NCBI RefSeq assembly: GCF_035818635.1
Contig: NZ_JAYLLH010000003.1
Location: 1 to 64,000, forward strand
From: Mesobacterium_A hydrothermale
GTDB lineage: Bacteria; Pseudomonadota; Alphaproteobacteria; Rhodobacterales; Rhodobacteraceae
Length of the DNA: 64,000 nucleotides
Direction: 5' to 3'
This document shows positions 32,998-41,306 of the stretch, piece after piece; the stretch's first letter is position 1, and each line of letters starts with the position of its first letter. A program made the translations under genes and the position numbers. A model generated the notes under the pieces. That model was not told the DNA's origin. It did not search any database and worked only from the letters and a program-made list of their open reading frames with translations.

Positions 32998-33839
32998 GCG
33001 CGCTGACCCTTGCCCTTGTTTTCTGGCTGGGTGCCTGGGCGCTGAATGCCTGGCTGGCGCATTCGGCCTGGCGCGGCACTCTGGCGGTGCGCATCGCGGT
33101 TCCGGTCATTTTCGGTATCACCCTGCTGGTCCTGTGGGAGGGCCTGGTGCGCGGGCTTGACGTTTCCCCGGTGATCCTGCCACCACCATCGCAAGTTGCG
33201 CAGACCTTTGCCACATCGACCGGCACCTTGTGGGAGGATTTCACCCAGACCGTGATGAAGGGGGCGCTTTCGGGCTTCGTCATTGGCGCGCTGGCGGCCT
33301 TTGCCACCGCTGTCCTGATCGACCGCTCGACGTTCCTGACCCGGGGATTGCTGCCGATCGGGAATTTCGTCGCGGCACTGCCGATCGTCGGCATCGCCCC
33401 GATCCTTGTCAGCTGGTTCGGCTTTGACTGGCAGTCCAAGGCGGCCGTGGTCGTGGTGATGGTGTTTTTCCCGATCCTGGTGAACACGGTGCAGGGGCTG
33501 CGGGAAACCGATGCAATGCAGCGCGACCTGATGCGGACCTATGCCGCCGGGTACACCCAGACGCTGGTCAAGCTGCGCCTGCCCGCCGCGATGCCCTTCA
33601 TCTTCAACGGGCTGAAGATCGCGACCACCCTGGCGCTGATCGGGGCGATTGTTGCCGAATATTTCGGCTCTCCGACCCGCGGCATGGGCTTTCGTATCTC
33701 GACCGGCGTCGGAAGCCTTTCCATCGACCTTGTCTGGGCTGAAATTGCCGTGGCGGCGATGGTCGGGACGGCATTCTATGGCATGGTTGCCTTGATAGAA
33801 AAGCGAGTGACCTTCTGGCATCCCTCGCACCGGCGTTGA
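32994..33839 (+). CDS. ABC transporter permease, second subunit
   Basis: A 281-residue permease with six hydrophobic segments and the docking loop RTYAAGYTQTLVKLRLPAAMPFIFNGLK, closely parallel to that of its partner. The start is the ATG of the ATGA overlap with the first permease. Having two different permease genes is less common in this class than a homodimer and points to duplication with divergence. Confidence 0.9.
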   Translation: MSALTLALVFWLGAWALNAWLAHSAWRGTLAVRIAVPVIFGITLLVLWEGLVRGLDVSPVILPPPSQVAQTFATSTGTLWEDFTQTVMKGALSGFVIGALAAFATAVLIDRSTFLTRGLLPIGNFVAALPIVGIAPILVSWFGFDWQSKAAVVVVMVFFPILVNTVQGLRETDAMQRDLMRTYAAGYTQTLVKLRLPAAMPFIFNGLKIATTLALIGAIVAEYFGSPTRGMGFRISTGVGSLSIDLVWAEIAVAAMVGTAFYGMVALIEKRVTFWHPSHRR

Positions 33840-33885
33840 GGCCGGGCAGACAAAATAACGACCAACAGAAACTGGAGGTAAGACA

Positions 33886-34872
33886 ATGAAAAAGACACTG
33901 ATGGGAACCGTGGCGGCACTTGGTCTGGCCGCGCCGGCCTGGGCGGCGGACGATGTCACGCTGCAACTGAAATGGGTGACCCAGGCCCAGTTCGCGGGCT
34001 ATTACGTCGCGCTGGAAAACGGCTATTACGGCGACGAGGACCTGAACGTCACGATCAAGCCGGGTGGCCCGGACATCGCCCCGACGCAGGTTCTGGCCGG
34101 TGGTGGCGCCGATGTGACCGTCGACTGGATGCCGTCAGCGCTGTCGGCGCGCGAAAAGGGCCTGCCGATGGTCAACATCGCGCAGCCGTTCAAAAGCTCG
34201 GGCATGATGCTGACCTGCTGGAACGACGTGGGCATCACCGATCCCGCCAGCCTGGCCAACCGCACCCTGGGGGTCTGGTTCTTCGGCAACGAATTCCCGT
34301 TCATGAGCTGGATGAGCAAACTGGGGATTTCCACCGACGGCAAATCGGAAACCGGTGTCGAAGTGCTCAAGCAGGGCTTCAACGTCGATCCGCTGCTGCA
34401 ACGTCAGGCCGACTGCATCAGCACCATGACCTATAACGAATACTGGCAGGTGATCGACGCGGGCGTCAGCCCCGATGACCTGATCACCTTCAAATACGAA
34501 GACCAGGGCGTCGCGACGCTGGAAGACGGGCTTTATGTGCTGGAGGAAAACCTGTCCGACCCCGCCTTCGAGGACAAGATGGTGCGGTTCGTGCGCGCGT
34601 CGATGAAAGGCTGGAAATGGGCCGAGGAAAACCCCGAAGACGCCGCCATGATCGTGCTGGAATATGACGAGACCGGCGCGCAGACTGAAAAGCACCAGAT
34701 CCGCATGATGGGCGAGGTGGCCAAGCTGACCGCGGGTTCGAACGGCGCGCTGGACGTGGCCGATTACGAACGCACGGTTCAGACCCTGCTGTCAGGCGGC
34801 TCTGACCCGGTGATCACCATGGAACCCAAGGGCGCCTATACCCTGGCGATCACCGACAAGGCGCTTCAGTAA
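33886..34872 (+). CDS. NMT1/THI5-like periplasmic substrate-binding protein
   Basis: A 328-residue solute-binding protein with a signal peptide ending PAWAADD (about residue 21). The mature start LQLKWVTQAQFAGYYVALENGYY is the NMT1/THI5 hallmark, a family binding thiamin-pyrimidine precursors, riboflavin-like and other flat heterocycles. The start has GGAGG upstream. Together with the ATPase and both permeases it completes an importer. With dihydropyrimidinase adjacent, uracil, thymine, dihydrouracil or a hydantoin are the likeliest ligands. Confidence 0.9.
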   Translation: MKKTLMGTVAALGLAAPAWAADDVTLQLKWVTQAQFAGYYVALENGYYGDEDLNVTIKPGGPDIAPTQVLAGGGADVTVDWMPSALSAREKGLPMVNIAQPFKSSGMMLTCWNDVGITDPASLANRTLGVWFFGNEFPFMSWMSKLGISTDGKSETGVEVLKQGFNVDPLLQRQADCISTMTYNEYWQVIDAGVSPDDLITFKYEDQGVATLEDGLYVLEENLSDPAFEDKMVRFVRASMKGWKWAEENPEDAAMIVLEYDETGAQTEKHQIRMMGEVAKLTAGSNGALDVADYERTVQTLLSGGSDPVITMEPKGAYTLAITDKALQ

Positions 34873-34914
34873 ACGCAGCCCCGGGCAAGATCCGGAACGG
34901 CTGACCGGAAAAAG

Positions 34915-34943
34915 CATGGCCCCGGAGTCCGTCCGGGGCCATG
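34915..34943 (+). terminator. Terminator after the importer genes
   Basis: CATGGCCCCGGA pairs perfectly with TCCGGGGCCATG around GTCCG, followed by TTCGTTT. It closes the ABC operon 43 bases past the binding-protein stop. Confidence 0.75.
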
Positions 34944-35037
34944 TTCGTTTCGGGTTGGGACCAATGCGCAGGAACCGGGTCGCACGGTCAGGGGCAGGCG
35001 GCTACGGAACCGGGATCAGCACCCAAAGGGCCCAACC

Positions 35038-35505
35038 ATGACCTTTCAGATCCATGCGCTTGATCAGCGCGATTTTGCCCACCTGTTCGACTTGCCCGAG
35101 ACCGAATTGATCCGGCGCGGCATCCGCCGGGTCGTTGCCGATACCAACCCGGGCTATCCCTGCCGCGTCAGTCTTCAGGACGCGCAGATTGGCGAAGACC
35201 TGCTCTTGCTCAATCACCATCACCTGCGCAGCGACGGTCCCTATGACGGCCGGCACGCGATATATGTCCGCCGCAACGCGATCACATGCACGCCTGCCCC
35301 GGGCGATGTGCCGGAACAACTGTCGCGCCGCCTGTTGTCAGTGCGGGGGTTCGGTGCTGACCAGATGATGCGCGCGGCCGAGGTGGTTCAGGGCACAGGG
35401 CTTGCACAGACCCTGCACCGGCTGCTGGCCGATCCGTCGATAAGCTTTGTCGACATCCACAACGCCGGGCCGGGCTGTTATGCAGCCCGGGCGACGCGCG
35501 CCTAG
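35038..35505 (+). CDS. DUF1203 domain protein
   Basis: A 155-residue protein that fills the DUF1203 family length. Typical segments: PGYPCRVSLQDAQIGEDLLLLNH with a conserved Cys, the YDGRHAIYVR stretch, and the C-terminal VDIHNAGPGCYAAR. No signal peptide or membrane segment is visible. Function unknown. It stands alone between the ABC operon terminator and the convergent hom gene. Confidence 0.85.
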   Translation: MTFQIHALDQRDFAHLFDLPETELIRRGIRRVVADTNPGYPCRVSLQDAQIGEDLLLLNHHHLRSDGPYDGRHAIYVRRNAITCTPAPGDVPEQLSRRLLSVRGFGADQMMRAAEVVQGTGLAQTLHRLLADPSISFVDIHNAGPGCYAARATRA

Positions 35506-35513
35506 TCGGCTTT

Positions 35514-36800
35514 TCAGACGTCCTCGATCCGCAGTGCCACCGGCTCGCCCGACAGCACGCCGGTGGCGGGCAGGGCGGCCAGCGCATCGTCCAGCGCGCT
35601 GCGCGTTGTCTTGTGCGTGACGATCAGCACAGGGGCGGTGTCGTCCTGGTGTCGGTACTGGCGCATCCGGTTGATCGAAATGCCTTTTTCGCCCAGAACG
35701 GTCGCGATCTTGGCCAGTGCGCCGGGTTTGTCCACCAGCGACATGCGCAGGTAATAGGGTGCAGGTGCGGTGGCCTTGGCCGCCTGCGCGGGCACAAGTG
35801 TCGATGCCGGCTGGCCGAAGGTCGAAATGTCGATGCCGCGCGCGATGTCCATCACGTCGCCCATCACCGCGCTGGCGGTCGGGCCTTCGCCCGCACCGGC
35901 ACCGCGCATCACGATCTGGCCAACCTGGTCGCCTTCGATCACCACCATGTTGGTGCCACCGTCAAGTTGCCCCAGCGGCGACGTCGCCGGCACCAGGCAG
36001 GGCGTCATGCTTTGTTCAAGCCCGCGCCCGGTCATCCGGCACACACCCAGAAGCTTGATCTTGTAGCCCATGTCGGCGGCCTGGCGGATATCCTCGATGC
36101 TGACGCAGCCGATGCCTTCCAGTTCCACCGCGTCGAACGCGACTTGCGTGCCATAGGCGATCGCCGCCAGCAGCGACAGCTTGTGACCAGCGTCGATGCC
36201 GCCCACGTCAAGTTGCGGATCGGCCTCGAGATACCCCAGGCCATCGGCCTCGTCGAATGCCTCTTGATAGCTCAGCCCGCCGTTTTCCATCCGCGTCAGG
36301 ATATAGTTGCAGGTGCCGTTCATCACGCCCATCACCCGCTGGATCTCGTTGCCGGCCAACCCTTCGGTCAGGGCCTTGATCACCGGAATGCCCCCGGCCA
36401 CCGCCGCTTCGAACCGCAGCGCCCGGCCCTTGGCCTCGGCCAGTTCGGCCAGCGCCTGCCCGTGATGGGCCAGCATCGCCTTGTTGGCGGTGACAACGTG
36501 CTTGCCGGCGGCCAGCGCTGCTTCGGTCGCGGCCTTGGCCGGGCCGTCGCTGCCGCCCATCAGTTCGACGAAGACATCGACATCATCGCGCGTAGCCAGC
36601 GCGACGGGGTCGTCTTCCCAGGCATAGTCCTTCAGTGGCACGCCGCGATCCTTGTCGCGGTTGCGGGCCGATACCGCCGAAATCGTGATCGGGCGGCCAG
36701 ACCGCGCCGCCAGCAGCGCGGCCTTCTGGCGGACGATCTTGATCACACCGGCACCAACGGTGCCCAGACCCGCAATCCCAAGGCGCAAGGGTTCGGTCAT
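35514..36800 (-). CDS. hom: Homoserine dehydrogenase
   Basis: A 428-residue enzyme reducing aspartate semialdehyde to homoserine on the route to threonine and methionine. The N-terminal nucleotide fold is LGIAGLGTVGAGVIKIV; the catalytic region contains GGIPVIKALTEGLAGNEI and NGTCNYILTRME, followed by EADPQLDVGGIDAGHKLSLLAAIAYG with the catalytic Lys. A C-terminal ACT domain (about 350-428, YYLRMSLVDKPGALAKIATVLGEKG) suggests feedback control by threonine. The short lipoprotein gene lies 73 bases upstream on the same strand. Confidence 0.96.
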   Translation of the reverse strand: MTEPLRLGIAGLGTVGAGVIKIVRQKAALLAARSGRPITISAVSARNRDKDRGVPLKDYAWEDDPVALATRDDVDVFVELMGGSDGPAKAATEAALAAGKHVVTANKAMLAHHGQALAELAEAKGRALRFEAAVAGGIPVIKALTEGLAGNEIQRVMGVMNGTCNYILTRMENGGLSYQEAFDEADGLGYLEADPQLDVGGIDAGHKLSLLAAIAYGTQVAFDAVELEGIGCVSIEDIRQAADMGYKIKLLGVCRMTGRGLEQSMTPCLVPATSPLGQLDGGTNMVVIEGDQVGQIVMRGAGAGEGPTASAVMGDVMDIARGIDISTFGQPASTLVPAQAAKATAPAPYYLRMSLVDKPGALAKIATVLGEKGISINRMRQYRHQDDTAPVLIVTHKTTRSALDDALAALPATGVLSGEPVALRIEDV

Positions 36801-36873
36801 TCGGGGTCTCCTTCACAAGTCTGAGCGCGGGGCTTTTCGGCTGATCTAACGGCTTCGCCCGGGGCGTGCAATC

Positions 36874-37158
36874 TCAGAACGGGGATGCGACCCCTTGCGC
36901 CATGCGCGTACGGGTCGAACGGTCAACAACCGGGCGCCGCAACTGTGCGGCACGGTTTTTCAACGCCCGCAGCCGCCCGTCGATCCCCGCAGCCATGTCC
37001 GGCGTCGCCACCGGATCGGGCGCATTCAACAGCGCCTCCAGCGGCATCAGCTGCGGATAGGCGGTGGTGCGATGCGCCGACAACGTGTCGTCGCCCAGTT
37101 CCGGGAACTGGGTGCAGGCCGTCAGGGCGGACACAAACAACAAAGGCCAAAGGCGCAT
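36874..37158 (-). CDS. Small lipoprotein of unknown function
   Basis: A 94-residue protein with a lipoprotein signal: hydrophobic LWPLLFVSA, then lipobox LTAC with Cys15. The mature part is short and helical (LMPLEALLNAPDP, then IDGRLRALKNRAAQLRRP). It is probably anchored in the outer or inner membrane facing the periplasm. No family recognised; transcribed toward hom. Confidence 0.75.
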   Translation of the reverse strand: MRLWPLLFVSALTACTQFPELGDDTLSAHRTTAYPQLMPLEALLNAPDPVATPDMAAGIDGRLRALKNRAAQLRRPVVDRSTRTRMAQGVASPF

Positions 37159-37228
37159 GGGGAAAATCCGGGCAGCTTGTCCCTGTCATGCCGCAAGGGG
37201 GCGGGCAGGGCAAGGTCCGGGCTTTGAT

Positions 37229-37244
37229 CTGAACGAATGTTCAG
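37229..37244. promoter_or_regulatory. Perfect palindrome before the TetR gene
   Basis: CTGAAC-GAAT-GTTCAG is a perfect 16-base inverted repeat ending 13 bases before the TetR start codon at 37258. Such sites are typical autoregulatory TetR operators. Confidence 0.6.
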
Positions 37245-37257
37245 TTATCACGGGGAC

Positions 37258-37845
37258 ATGGCAAGGACAGCAGGATCCCATTCCGACATCACAGGACCGC
37301 GCGTGCGCGACGCCGCGCTGCGTCTGTTCGCGCGCCATGGCTATGCCGCCGTGTCGATGCGCCAGATCGCGAAAGAGGTCGGCGTTCAGGCCGGCGCGCT
37401 TTACAACTACACCCCCGACAAGCAGACCCTTCTGTTTTCGCTGCTCAAGGGCCACATGGACGATCTGCTGGCCGCCCGCGCTGCGTTGCCCGCCGAACCC
37501 GACCCGGTCAAGGCGCTGGAAGGCTTCGTGAAATTCCACATCCGCTTTCACCTGGAACGGCCCGAGGCGGTGTTCATCTCTTATATGGAGCTGCGCAACC
37601 TCGAGCCCGCGAATTTCGAGTCCATCGAAACCCTGCGCCGGGCCTATGAACACGAACTGGAAACCATCCTGCGCAGCGGTGTCGATGCGGGCCTGTTCGA
37701 TGCGCCCGAACCGCGCGTGACCGCCATGGCGGTGATTGCCATGCTGACCGGCGTCAACACCTGGTACCGCGCCAAGGGCCGACTGACCCTGGCCGAGGTC
37801 GAGACGATCTATTGGGACATGGTGCGCAAGGCGGTCGGACACTAA
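37258..37845 (+). CDS. TetR-family regulator
   Basis: A 195-residue regulator. The N-terminal helix-turn-helix is VSMRQIAKEVGVQAGALYNYTPDKQTLLF. The C-terminal part (FVKFHIRFHLERPEAVFISYMELRNL, then GVNTWYRAKGRLTLAEVETIYWDMVRK) matches the TetR_C group found with fatty acid or branched-chain acyl-CoA catabolism. The start is ATG 37258; an in-frame ATG at 37237 would fall inside the operator-like palindrome. The target may be the dehydrogenase gene 71 bases downstream, itself, or both. Confidence 0.88.
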   Translation: MARTAGSHSDITGPRVRDAALRLFARHGYAAVSMRQIAKEVGVQAGALYNYTPDKQTLLFSLLKGHMDDLLAARAALPAEPDPVKALEGFVKFHIRFHLERPEAVFISYMELRNLEPANFESIETLRRAYEHELETILRSGVDAGLFDAPEPRVTAMAVIAMLTGVNTWYRAKGRLTLAEVETIYWDMVRKAVGH

Positions 37846-37916
37846 CGCGATATGTCGCAAACGGCGCGGACAGCGCCGTTCCTCCCTGGCCAATCTGCCC
37901 CAAAAGGGAGGGTTTC

Positions 37917-38861
37917 ATGAAAATTGGTTTCATCGGTCTGGGCGCGGTCGGCGGCAAGCTGGCCGGCAGCCTTGTGCGCAACGGCATCGACCTTGCGGTC
38001 CACGATCTGGATGCGGCGCGCGTCGCGGAGTTCACCGCAAAAGGCGCCACCCATATCGACGGCGCGGCGGCGATGATGGCGGCCTGCGACGTGGTCATCA
38101 CCTCACTGCCCAGCCCGGCGATTTCAGAATCGGTGCTGGCAGAGATGCTGCCGCAGATGGGGCCCGGCAAGACCTGGGTCGAAATGTCGACGACCGATCC
38201 CAAGGGCATCGTCGATCAGGCCACCCGCGTTGCCCAAACCGGTGCCGCGCTGGTCGAGGCACCGGTCTCGGGCGGGTGTCATCGCGCCGCCACCGGCAAT
38301 ATCGCGATTCTTGCCGGGGCGGATCGGGCCGATTTCGAACGGGTGCTGCCGCTGCTGACGATCATGGGGCGCAAGATCCTGCACACCGGGGCGATCGGCA
38401 CCGCCAGCACGCTCAAGGTGATGACGAACTACCTCGCCACCGCAAACCTGCTGACCCTGTGCGAAGCGCTGACGGTGATGAAGGCCGCCGGCATGGACCT
38501 TGCCACCACCTACGAAGCGATCCTGCATTCGTCGGGCAATTCCTTTGTCCATGAAACCGAAAGCCAGCTGATCCTGTCGGGCAACCGCGACGTGGATTTC
38601 ACCATGGATCTGGTGCTGAAGGACGTGGGCCTGTTCCAGGCGCTGGCCGACACCCACGGCGTGCCGCTGGAACTGTCGCCGATGATCATCGACATGATGC
38701 GCGACGGACAGGCGCGCTATGGCGACCGCGCCCAGTCGGACCGGATGATCGAACGGCTGGAAGAAGCCACCGGCCTGAGCATCCAGGCCGCGGGCTTTCC
38801 CACCGAACTGGTCGATGACGAACCCGAAGGCCGGGGGGCCGAGGTTTTCGTCAAACGCTGA
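37917..38861 (+). CDS. NAD(P)-dependent beta-hydroxyacid dehydrogenase
   Basis: A 314-residue enzyme of the 3-hydroxyisobutyrate/tartronate semialdehyde reductase superfamily. The N-terminal nucleotide fold is IGFIGLGAVGGKLAGSLVRNG. The substrate motif VEAPVSGGCHRAATGNIAILAGA (about 120-142) and catalytic Lys in STLKVMTNYLATANLL are intact. The Cys-His after SGG is unusual; most members have a small residue run there. The start is ATG 37917 with GGGAGGG. The exact substrate is undetermined. Confidence 0.9.
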   Translation: MKIGFIGLGAVGGKLAGSLVRNGIDLAVHDLDAARVAEFTAKGATHIDGAAAMMAACDVVITSLPSPAISESVLAEMLPQMGPGKTWVEMSTTDPKGIVDQATRVAQTGAALVEAPVSGGCHRAATGNIAILAGADRADFERVLPLLTIMGRKILHTGAIGTASTLKVMTNYLATANLLTLCEALTVMKAAGMDLATTYEAILHSSGNSFVHETESQLILSGNRDVDFTMDLVLKDVGLFQALADTHGVPLELSPMIIDMMRDGQARYGDRAQSDRMIERLEEATGLSIQAAGFPTELVDDEPEGRGAEVFVKR

Positions 38862-38875
38862 CCCCCGCCGAAAAA

Positions 38876-38899
38876 GACCCCGGCGCAGCCGCCGGGGTC
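38876..38899 (-). terminator. Terminator of the pirin gene
   Basis: A perfect ten-base stem, GACCCCGGCG with CGCCGGGGTC around a four-base loop, is followed on the minus strand by TTTTT. It lies seven bases past the pirin stop and may also stop plus-strand traffic. Confidence 0.88.
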
Positions 38900-38905
38900 C
38901 GCTGG

Positions 38906-39817
38906 TCAATGCGCGGGCTTGATGAAGGTGCCGTTGCGCAATTCGCGCATCGCCTGCCGCAGTTCTTCCTGCGTGTTCATCACGATCGGCCCGTGCCAGG
39001 CCACCGGTTCCTGGATCGGCGCCCCGGAAATCAGCAGAAACCGGATGCCCTCGGGCCCGGCCTGCACCGTCACCTCATCGCCTGTGCCGAACCGGATCAG
39101 CGTGCGGTTGCCGGACAGGTCACGAATGTTGACCTCTTCGCCGCGCACCTCTTTTTCCAGCAGCACGCCCTCGGGGGCGGAGGCATCGGCAAAGGCCCCG
39201 ACGCCTTCGAACACATAGGCAAAGGCGCGGCGATAGGTGTCGACCGGGAAGGTCTTTTTCACACCCGCCGGCACGAAGATATCCAGGTATTGCGGATCGG
39301 CGGCGATGCCGTCGACCGGGCCGGTCTTGCCCCAGAACGACCCCACGATGACCTTCACCCGGGTGCCGTCATCGTCGATGATTTCCGGAATGTCCTTGCC
39401 CTGCACATCCTGATAGCGCGGCGCGGTCATCTTCAGCGATGACGGCAGGTTGGCCCACAGCTGGAACCCGTGCATCTGGCCCTGCGCGTTCCCCTTGGGC
39501 ATTTCCTGGTGCAGGATGCCCGATCCGGCGGTCATCCACTGCACGTCGCCCGCACCCAGCGTGCCGACGTTGCCCAGGCTGTCGCCATGGTCCACCGTGC
39601 CGTTCAGCACATAGGTGATGGTTTCGATGCCGCGATGCGGGTGCCACGGAAACCCGCGTTCGAAATGCGACGGGATATCGTTGCGGAAATCGTCGAACAG
39701 CAGGAACGGGTCCAGCTCGCTCGGGTCGTGAAAGCCGAAAGCGCGGTGCAGGTGCACGCCTGCGCCTTCCATCGTCGCCTGCGCCTTGCGGGTCTCGATC
39801 GTCGGTCTGAGGGACAT
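38906..39817 (-). CDS. Pirin family protein
   Basis: A 303-residue double-cupin protein. The N-terminal metal-site motif FPWHPHRGIETITYVLNG gives His-x-His and Glu, followed by GSGILHQEMP; the Pirin_C domain (about 180-290) contains RTLIRFGTGDEV. Some pirins are quercetinases, others redox cofactors; no choice can be made here. The start was set at ATG 39817 with GGAG upstream, because residues before it do not resemble the family. Confidence 0.9.
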   Translation of the reverse strand: MSLRPTIETRKAQATMEGAGVHLHRAFGFHDPSELDPFLLFDDFRNDIPSHFERGFPWHPHRGIETITYVLNGTVDHGDSLGNVGTLGAGDVQWMTAGSGILHQEMPKGNAQGQMHGFQLWANLPSSLKMTAPRYQDVQGKDIPEIIDDDGTRVKVIVGSFWGKTGPVDGIAADPQYLDIFVPAGVKKTFPVDTYRRAFAYVFEGVGAFADASAPEGVLLEKEVRGEEVNIRDLSGNRTLIRFGTGDEVTVQAGPEGIRFLLISGAPIQEPVAWHGPIVMNTQEELRQAMRELRNGTFIKPAH

Positions 39818-39993
39818 GATGGGCTCCTCTCGTCCAGTCTCTGTGTGGAAAACAGCTAGGGTCACCGGGCGTGCTCGGCAATTGCCGCCTGCGGTCAATT
39901 CCTGTGCGGCGGCGCACAGTGGGGCTACCCTTGGCGCCGCATCTGGGCTAAGCCCGCGCGGTGACACAGACAGAAACCGCAAGGGGGGAACGC

Positions 39994-40461
39994 ATGTCGG
40001 AAGAGGTCCTGGCCGTTGTGAAGGCGTCGCAACCGCGCCGGGTGTTCGGCGTGACGATGATGGGGGGGCTGGGTGTCCTGCTTCTTTACCTTGCGCTGTT
40101 CACCCTGCCGGAATTTCACTGGCGCCTGTTCCTGCTCGCCGTGGCCGTGGGGGCGCTCTACATGGCGGTGGCAATGTGGCGCGCGACTGAATCGTTCCTT
40201 GAACTGACTGCCACGGAACTGCGGGATATCGACGGCACCGTGGTGGCACGGGTCGATGATATCGACGTGGTCGAACGCGGCGCATTCGCGATGAAGCCGT
40301 CCAACGGGTTCGTCATCAAGACCAGAACGGCGCAGCCCCGCGTCTGGCGTCCTGGCCTGTGGTGGCGGTTGGGCAAGCGCATCGCCATCGGCGGCGTGAC
40401 GCCCGGGGCGCAAAGCAAGGTCATGGCCGACACTCTCGCCCTGCTGATCGCCAGCAAGTAA
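39994..40461 (+). CDS. Two-helix membrane protein of unknown function
   Basis: A 155-residue protein. Two hydrophobic segments (about 18-38 FGVTMMGGLGVLLLYLALF and about 43-63 LFLLAVAVGALYMAVAMW) are followed by a soluble C-terminal domain with PH-like alternating strands (ESFLELTATELRDIDGTVVARVDDIDVVER, then KPSNGFVIKT). The start is ATG 39994 since AAGGGGGGAA precedes it; a GTG at 39961 is in frame. Confidence 0.75.
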   Translation: MSEEVLAVVKASQPRRVFGVTMMGGLGVLLLYLALFTLPEFHWRLFLLAVAVGALYMAVAMWRATESFLELTATELRDIDGTVVARVDDIDVVERGAFAMKPSNGFVIKTRTAQPRVWRPGLWWRLGKRIAIGGVTPGAQSKVMADTLALLIASK

Positions 40462-40488
40462 CAGAAAAGACAGCCGAAACAGCAAAAA

Positions 40489-40510
40489 GGGCCGGGGATC
40501 AACCCGGCCC
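40489..40510. terminator. Bidirectional terminator
   Basis: GGGCCGGG pairs with CCCGGCCC around GATCAA, with five As before and three Ts after it. It separates the convergent membrane-protein gene (plus) and the polyproline pseudopilin gene (minus). Confidence 0.8.
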
Positions 40511-40534
40511 TTTCCCGTTTCTGTCTGTCCGGCC

Positions 40535-41290
40535 TCAGATGTTGCCACCCGGCGGTGTCGGCGGCGGCGGCGGCGGCGGCGGTGGAGGCGGCGGCGGCGG
40601 TGGAGGCGGCGGCGGCGGCGGCGGTGGGGCCGGCGGCGGCGGCGGAGGAGGCGGCGGAGGAGGCGGAGGCGGTGGTGGCGGCGGCGGCGGATCCACCGGC
40701 GGCGGGTTGCCGTTGCAATCACAGATCAGCGTCGGCGCGTAGCGCGGACGGGTGAAGGAATAGGTGGTGATGTCGAAATCATCCAGACCGATGCCGAACA
40801 CCGGCTCGTGCCGGTCCCAGGTCTCGACCATGATCACGCGGTCGCCATCGGGCATGATCGGCAGGCGGTCGCGATAGTTCGCGCGCAGCTGACCGTTGTT
40901 CAGCGGGCTCGGCCCCATCCGGCCCTGGGACCATTCGACAAAGTAATTGCCGTTGTTCCCGTTGCCGTTGCCATTCCCGGTCTGGCGCCACTGCACCACG
41001 GTGATGCGGATCTTGCTGTCTTCGCCCTGCGTATGCGTCAGGACGCGGTACAGCTTCATCACGTTGTTCAGATAGATATGGTCGACCGCATCGGTTTCCC
41101 GAGAGATCATGTCGCCAATCGTATAGTTCGCCTTCTGGCTGATGCTTTGCTGGCGATAGGCGTCGAAGAACACGAAAAGGGTGCCGAAAAGCGTGAAAAT
41201 CACCGGAAGCGCGATGAGCGCCTCGATGGTGACATATCCACGCTCATCAAGATGGAACCCCCGGAACTTCTTTGATATTTTTCTTATCAT
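40535..41290 (-). CDS. TadE/TadG-like pseudopilin with polyproline tail
   Basis: A 251-residue protein. A Tad-type prepilin-like N-terminus reads RGFHLDERGYVTIEALIALPVIFTLFGTLFVFF (about 10-42): a Glu-rich processing region, then one membrane helix. A soluble domain of about 150 residues follows. The C-terminus is Asp, 20 prolines, one Ala, 23 prolines, then TPPGGNI. The tract must stall ribosomes without EF-P and would form a stiff polyproline II rod of roughly 13 nm. It is the third of three Tad-like genes on the minus strand, 16 bases after its neighbour. Confidence 0.85.
   Translation of the reverse strand: MIRKISKKFRGFHLDERGYVTIEALIALPVIFTLFGTLFVFFDAYRQQSISQKANYTIGDMISRETDAVDHIYLNNVMKLYRVLTHTQGEDSKIRITVVQWRQTGNGNGNGNNGNYFVEWSQGRMGPSPLNNGQLRANYRDRLPIMPDGDRVIMVETWDRHEPVFGIGLDDFDITTYSFTRPRYAPTLICDCNGNPPPVDPPPPPPPPPPPPPPPPPPPPAPPPPPPPPPPPPPPPPPPPPPPPTPPGGNI
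40559..40690 (+). repeat. Trinucleotide (CGG/AGG/TGG) microsatellite coding the proline tract
   Basis: Forty-four consecutive triplets on the plus strand, mostly CGG with scattered AGG and TGG and one GGC; all but one read as proline codons on the minus strand. Interruptions by AGG and TGG show that the array is not freshly expanded, yet slippage could still change its length in frame. Confidence 0.85.
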
Positions 41291-41306
41291 TGCTCGTTAC
41301 CTCAAC

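Noticed and set aside
32022..33839. A single 605-codon permease fusion
   Set aside because: The upstream half of this frame is an out-of-frame reading of the first permease; the true second gene begins at the ATGA overlap at 32994.
40359..40755. Polyglycine or polyalanine frames on the plus strand near the triplet repeat
   Set aside because: They are other-frame readings of the polyproline codons of the TadE-like gene on the minus strand.
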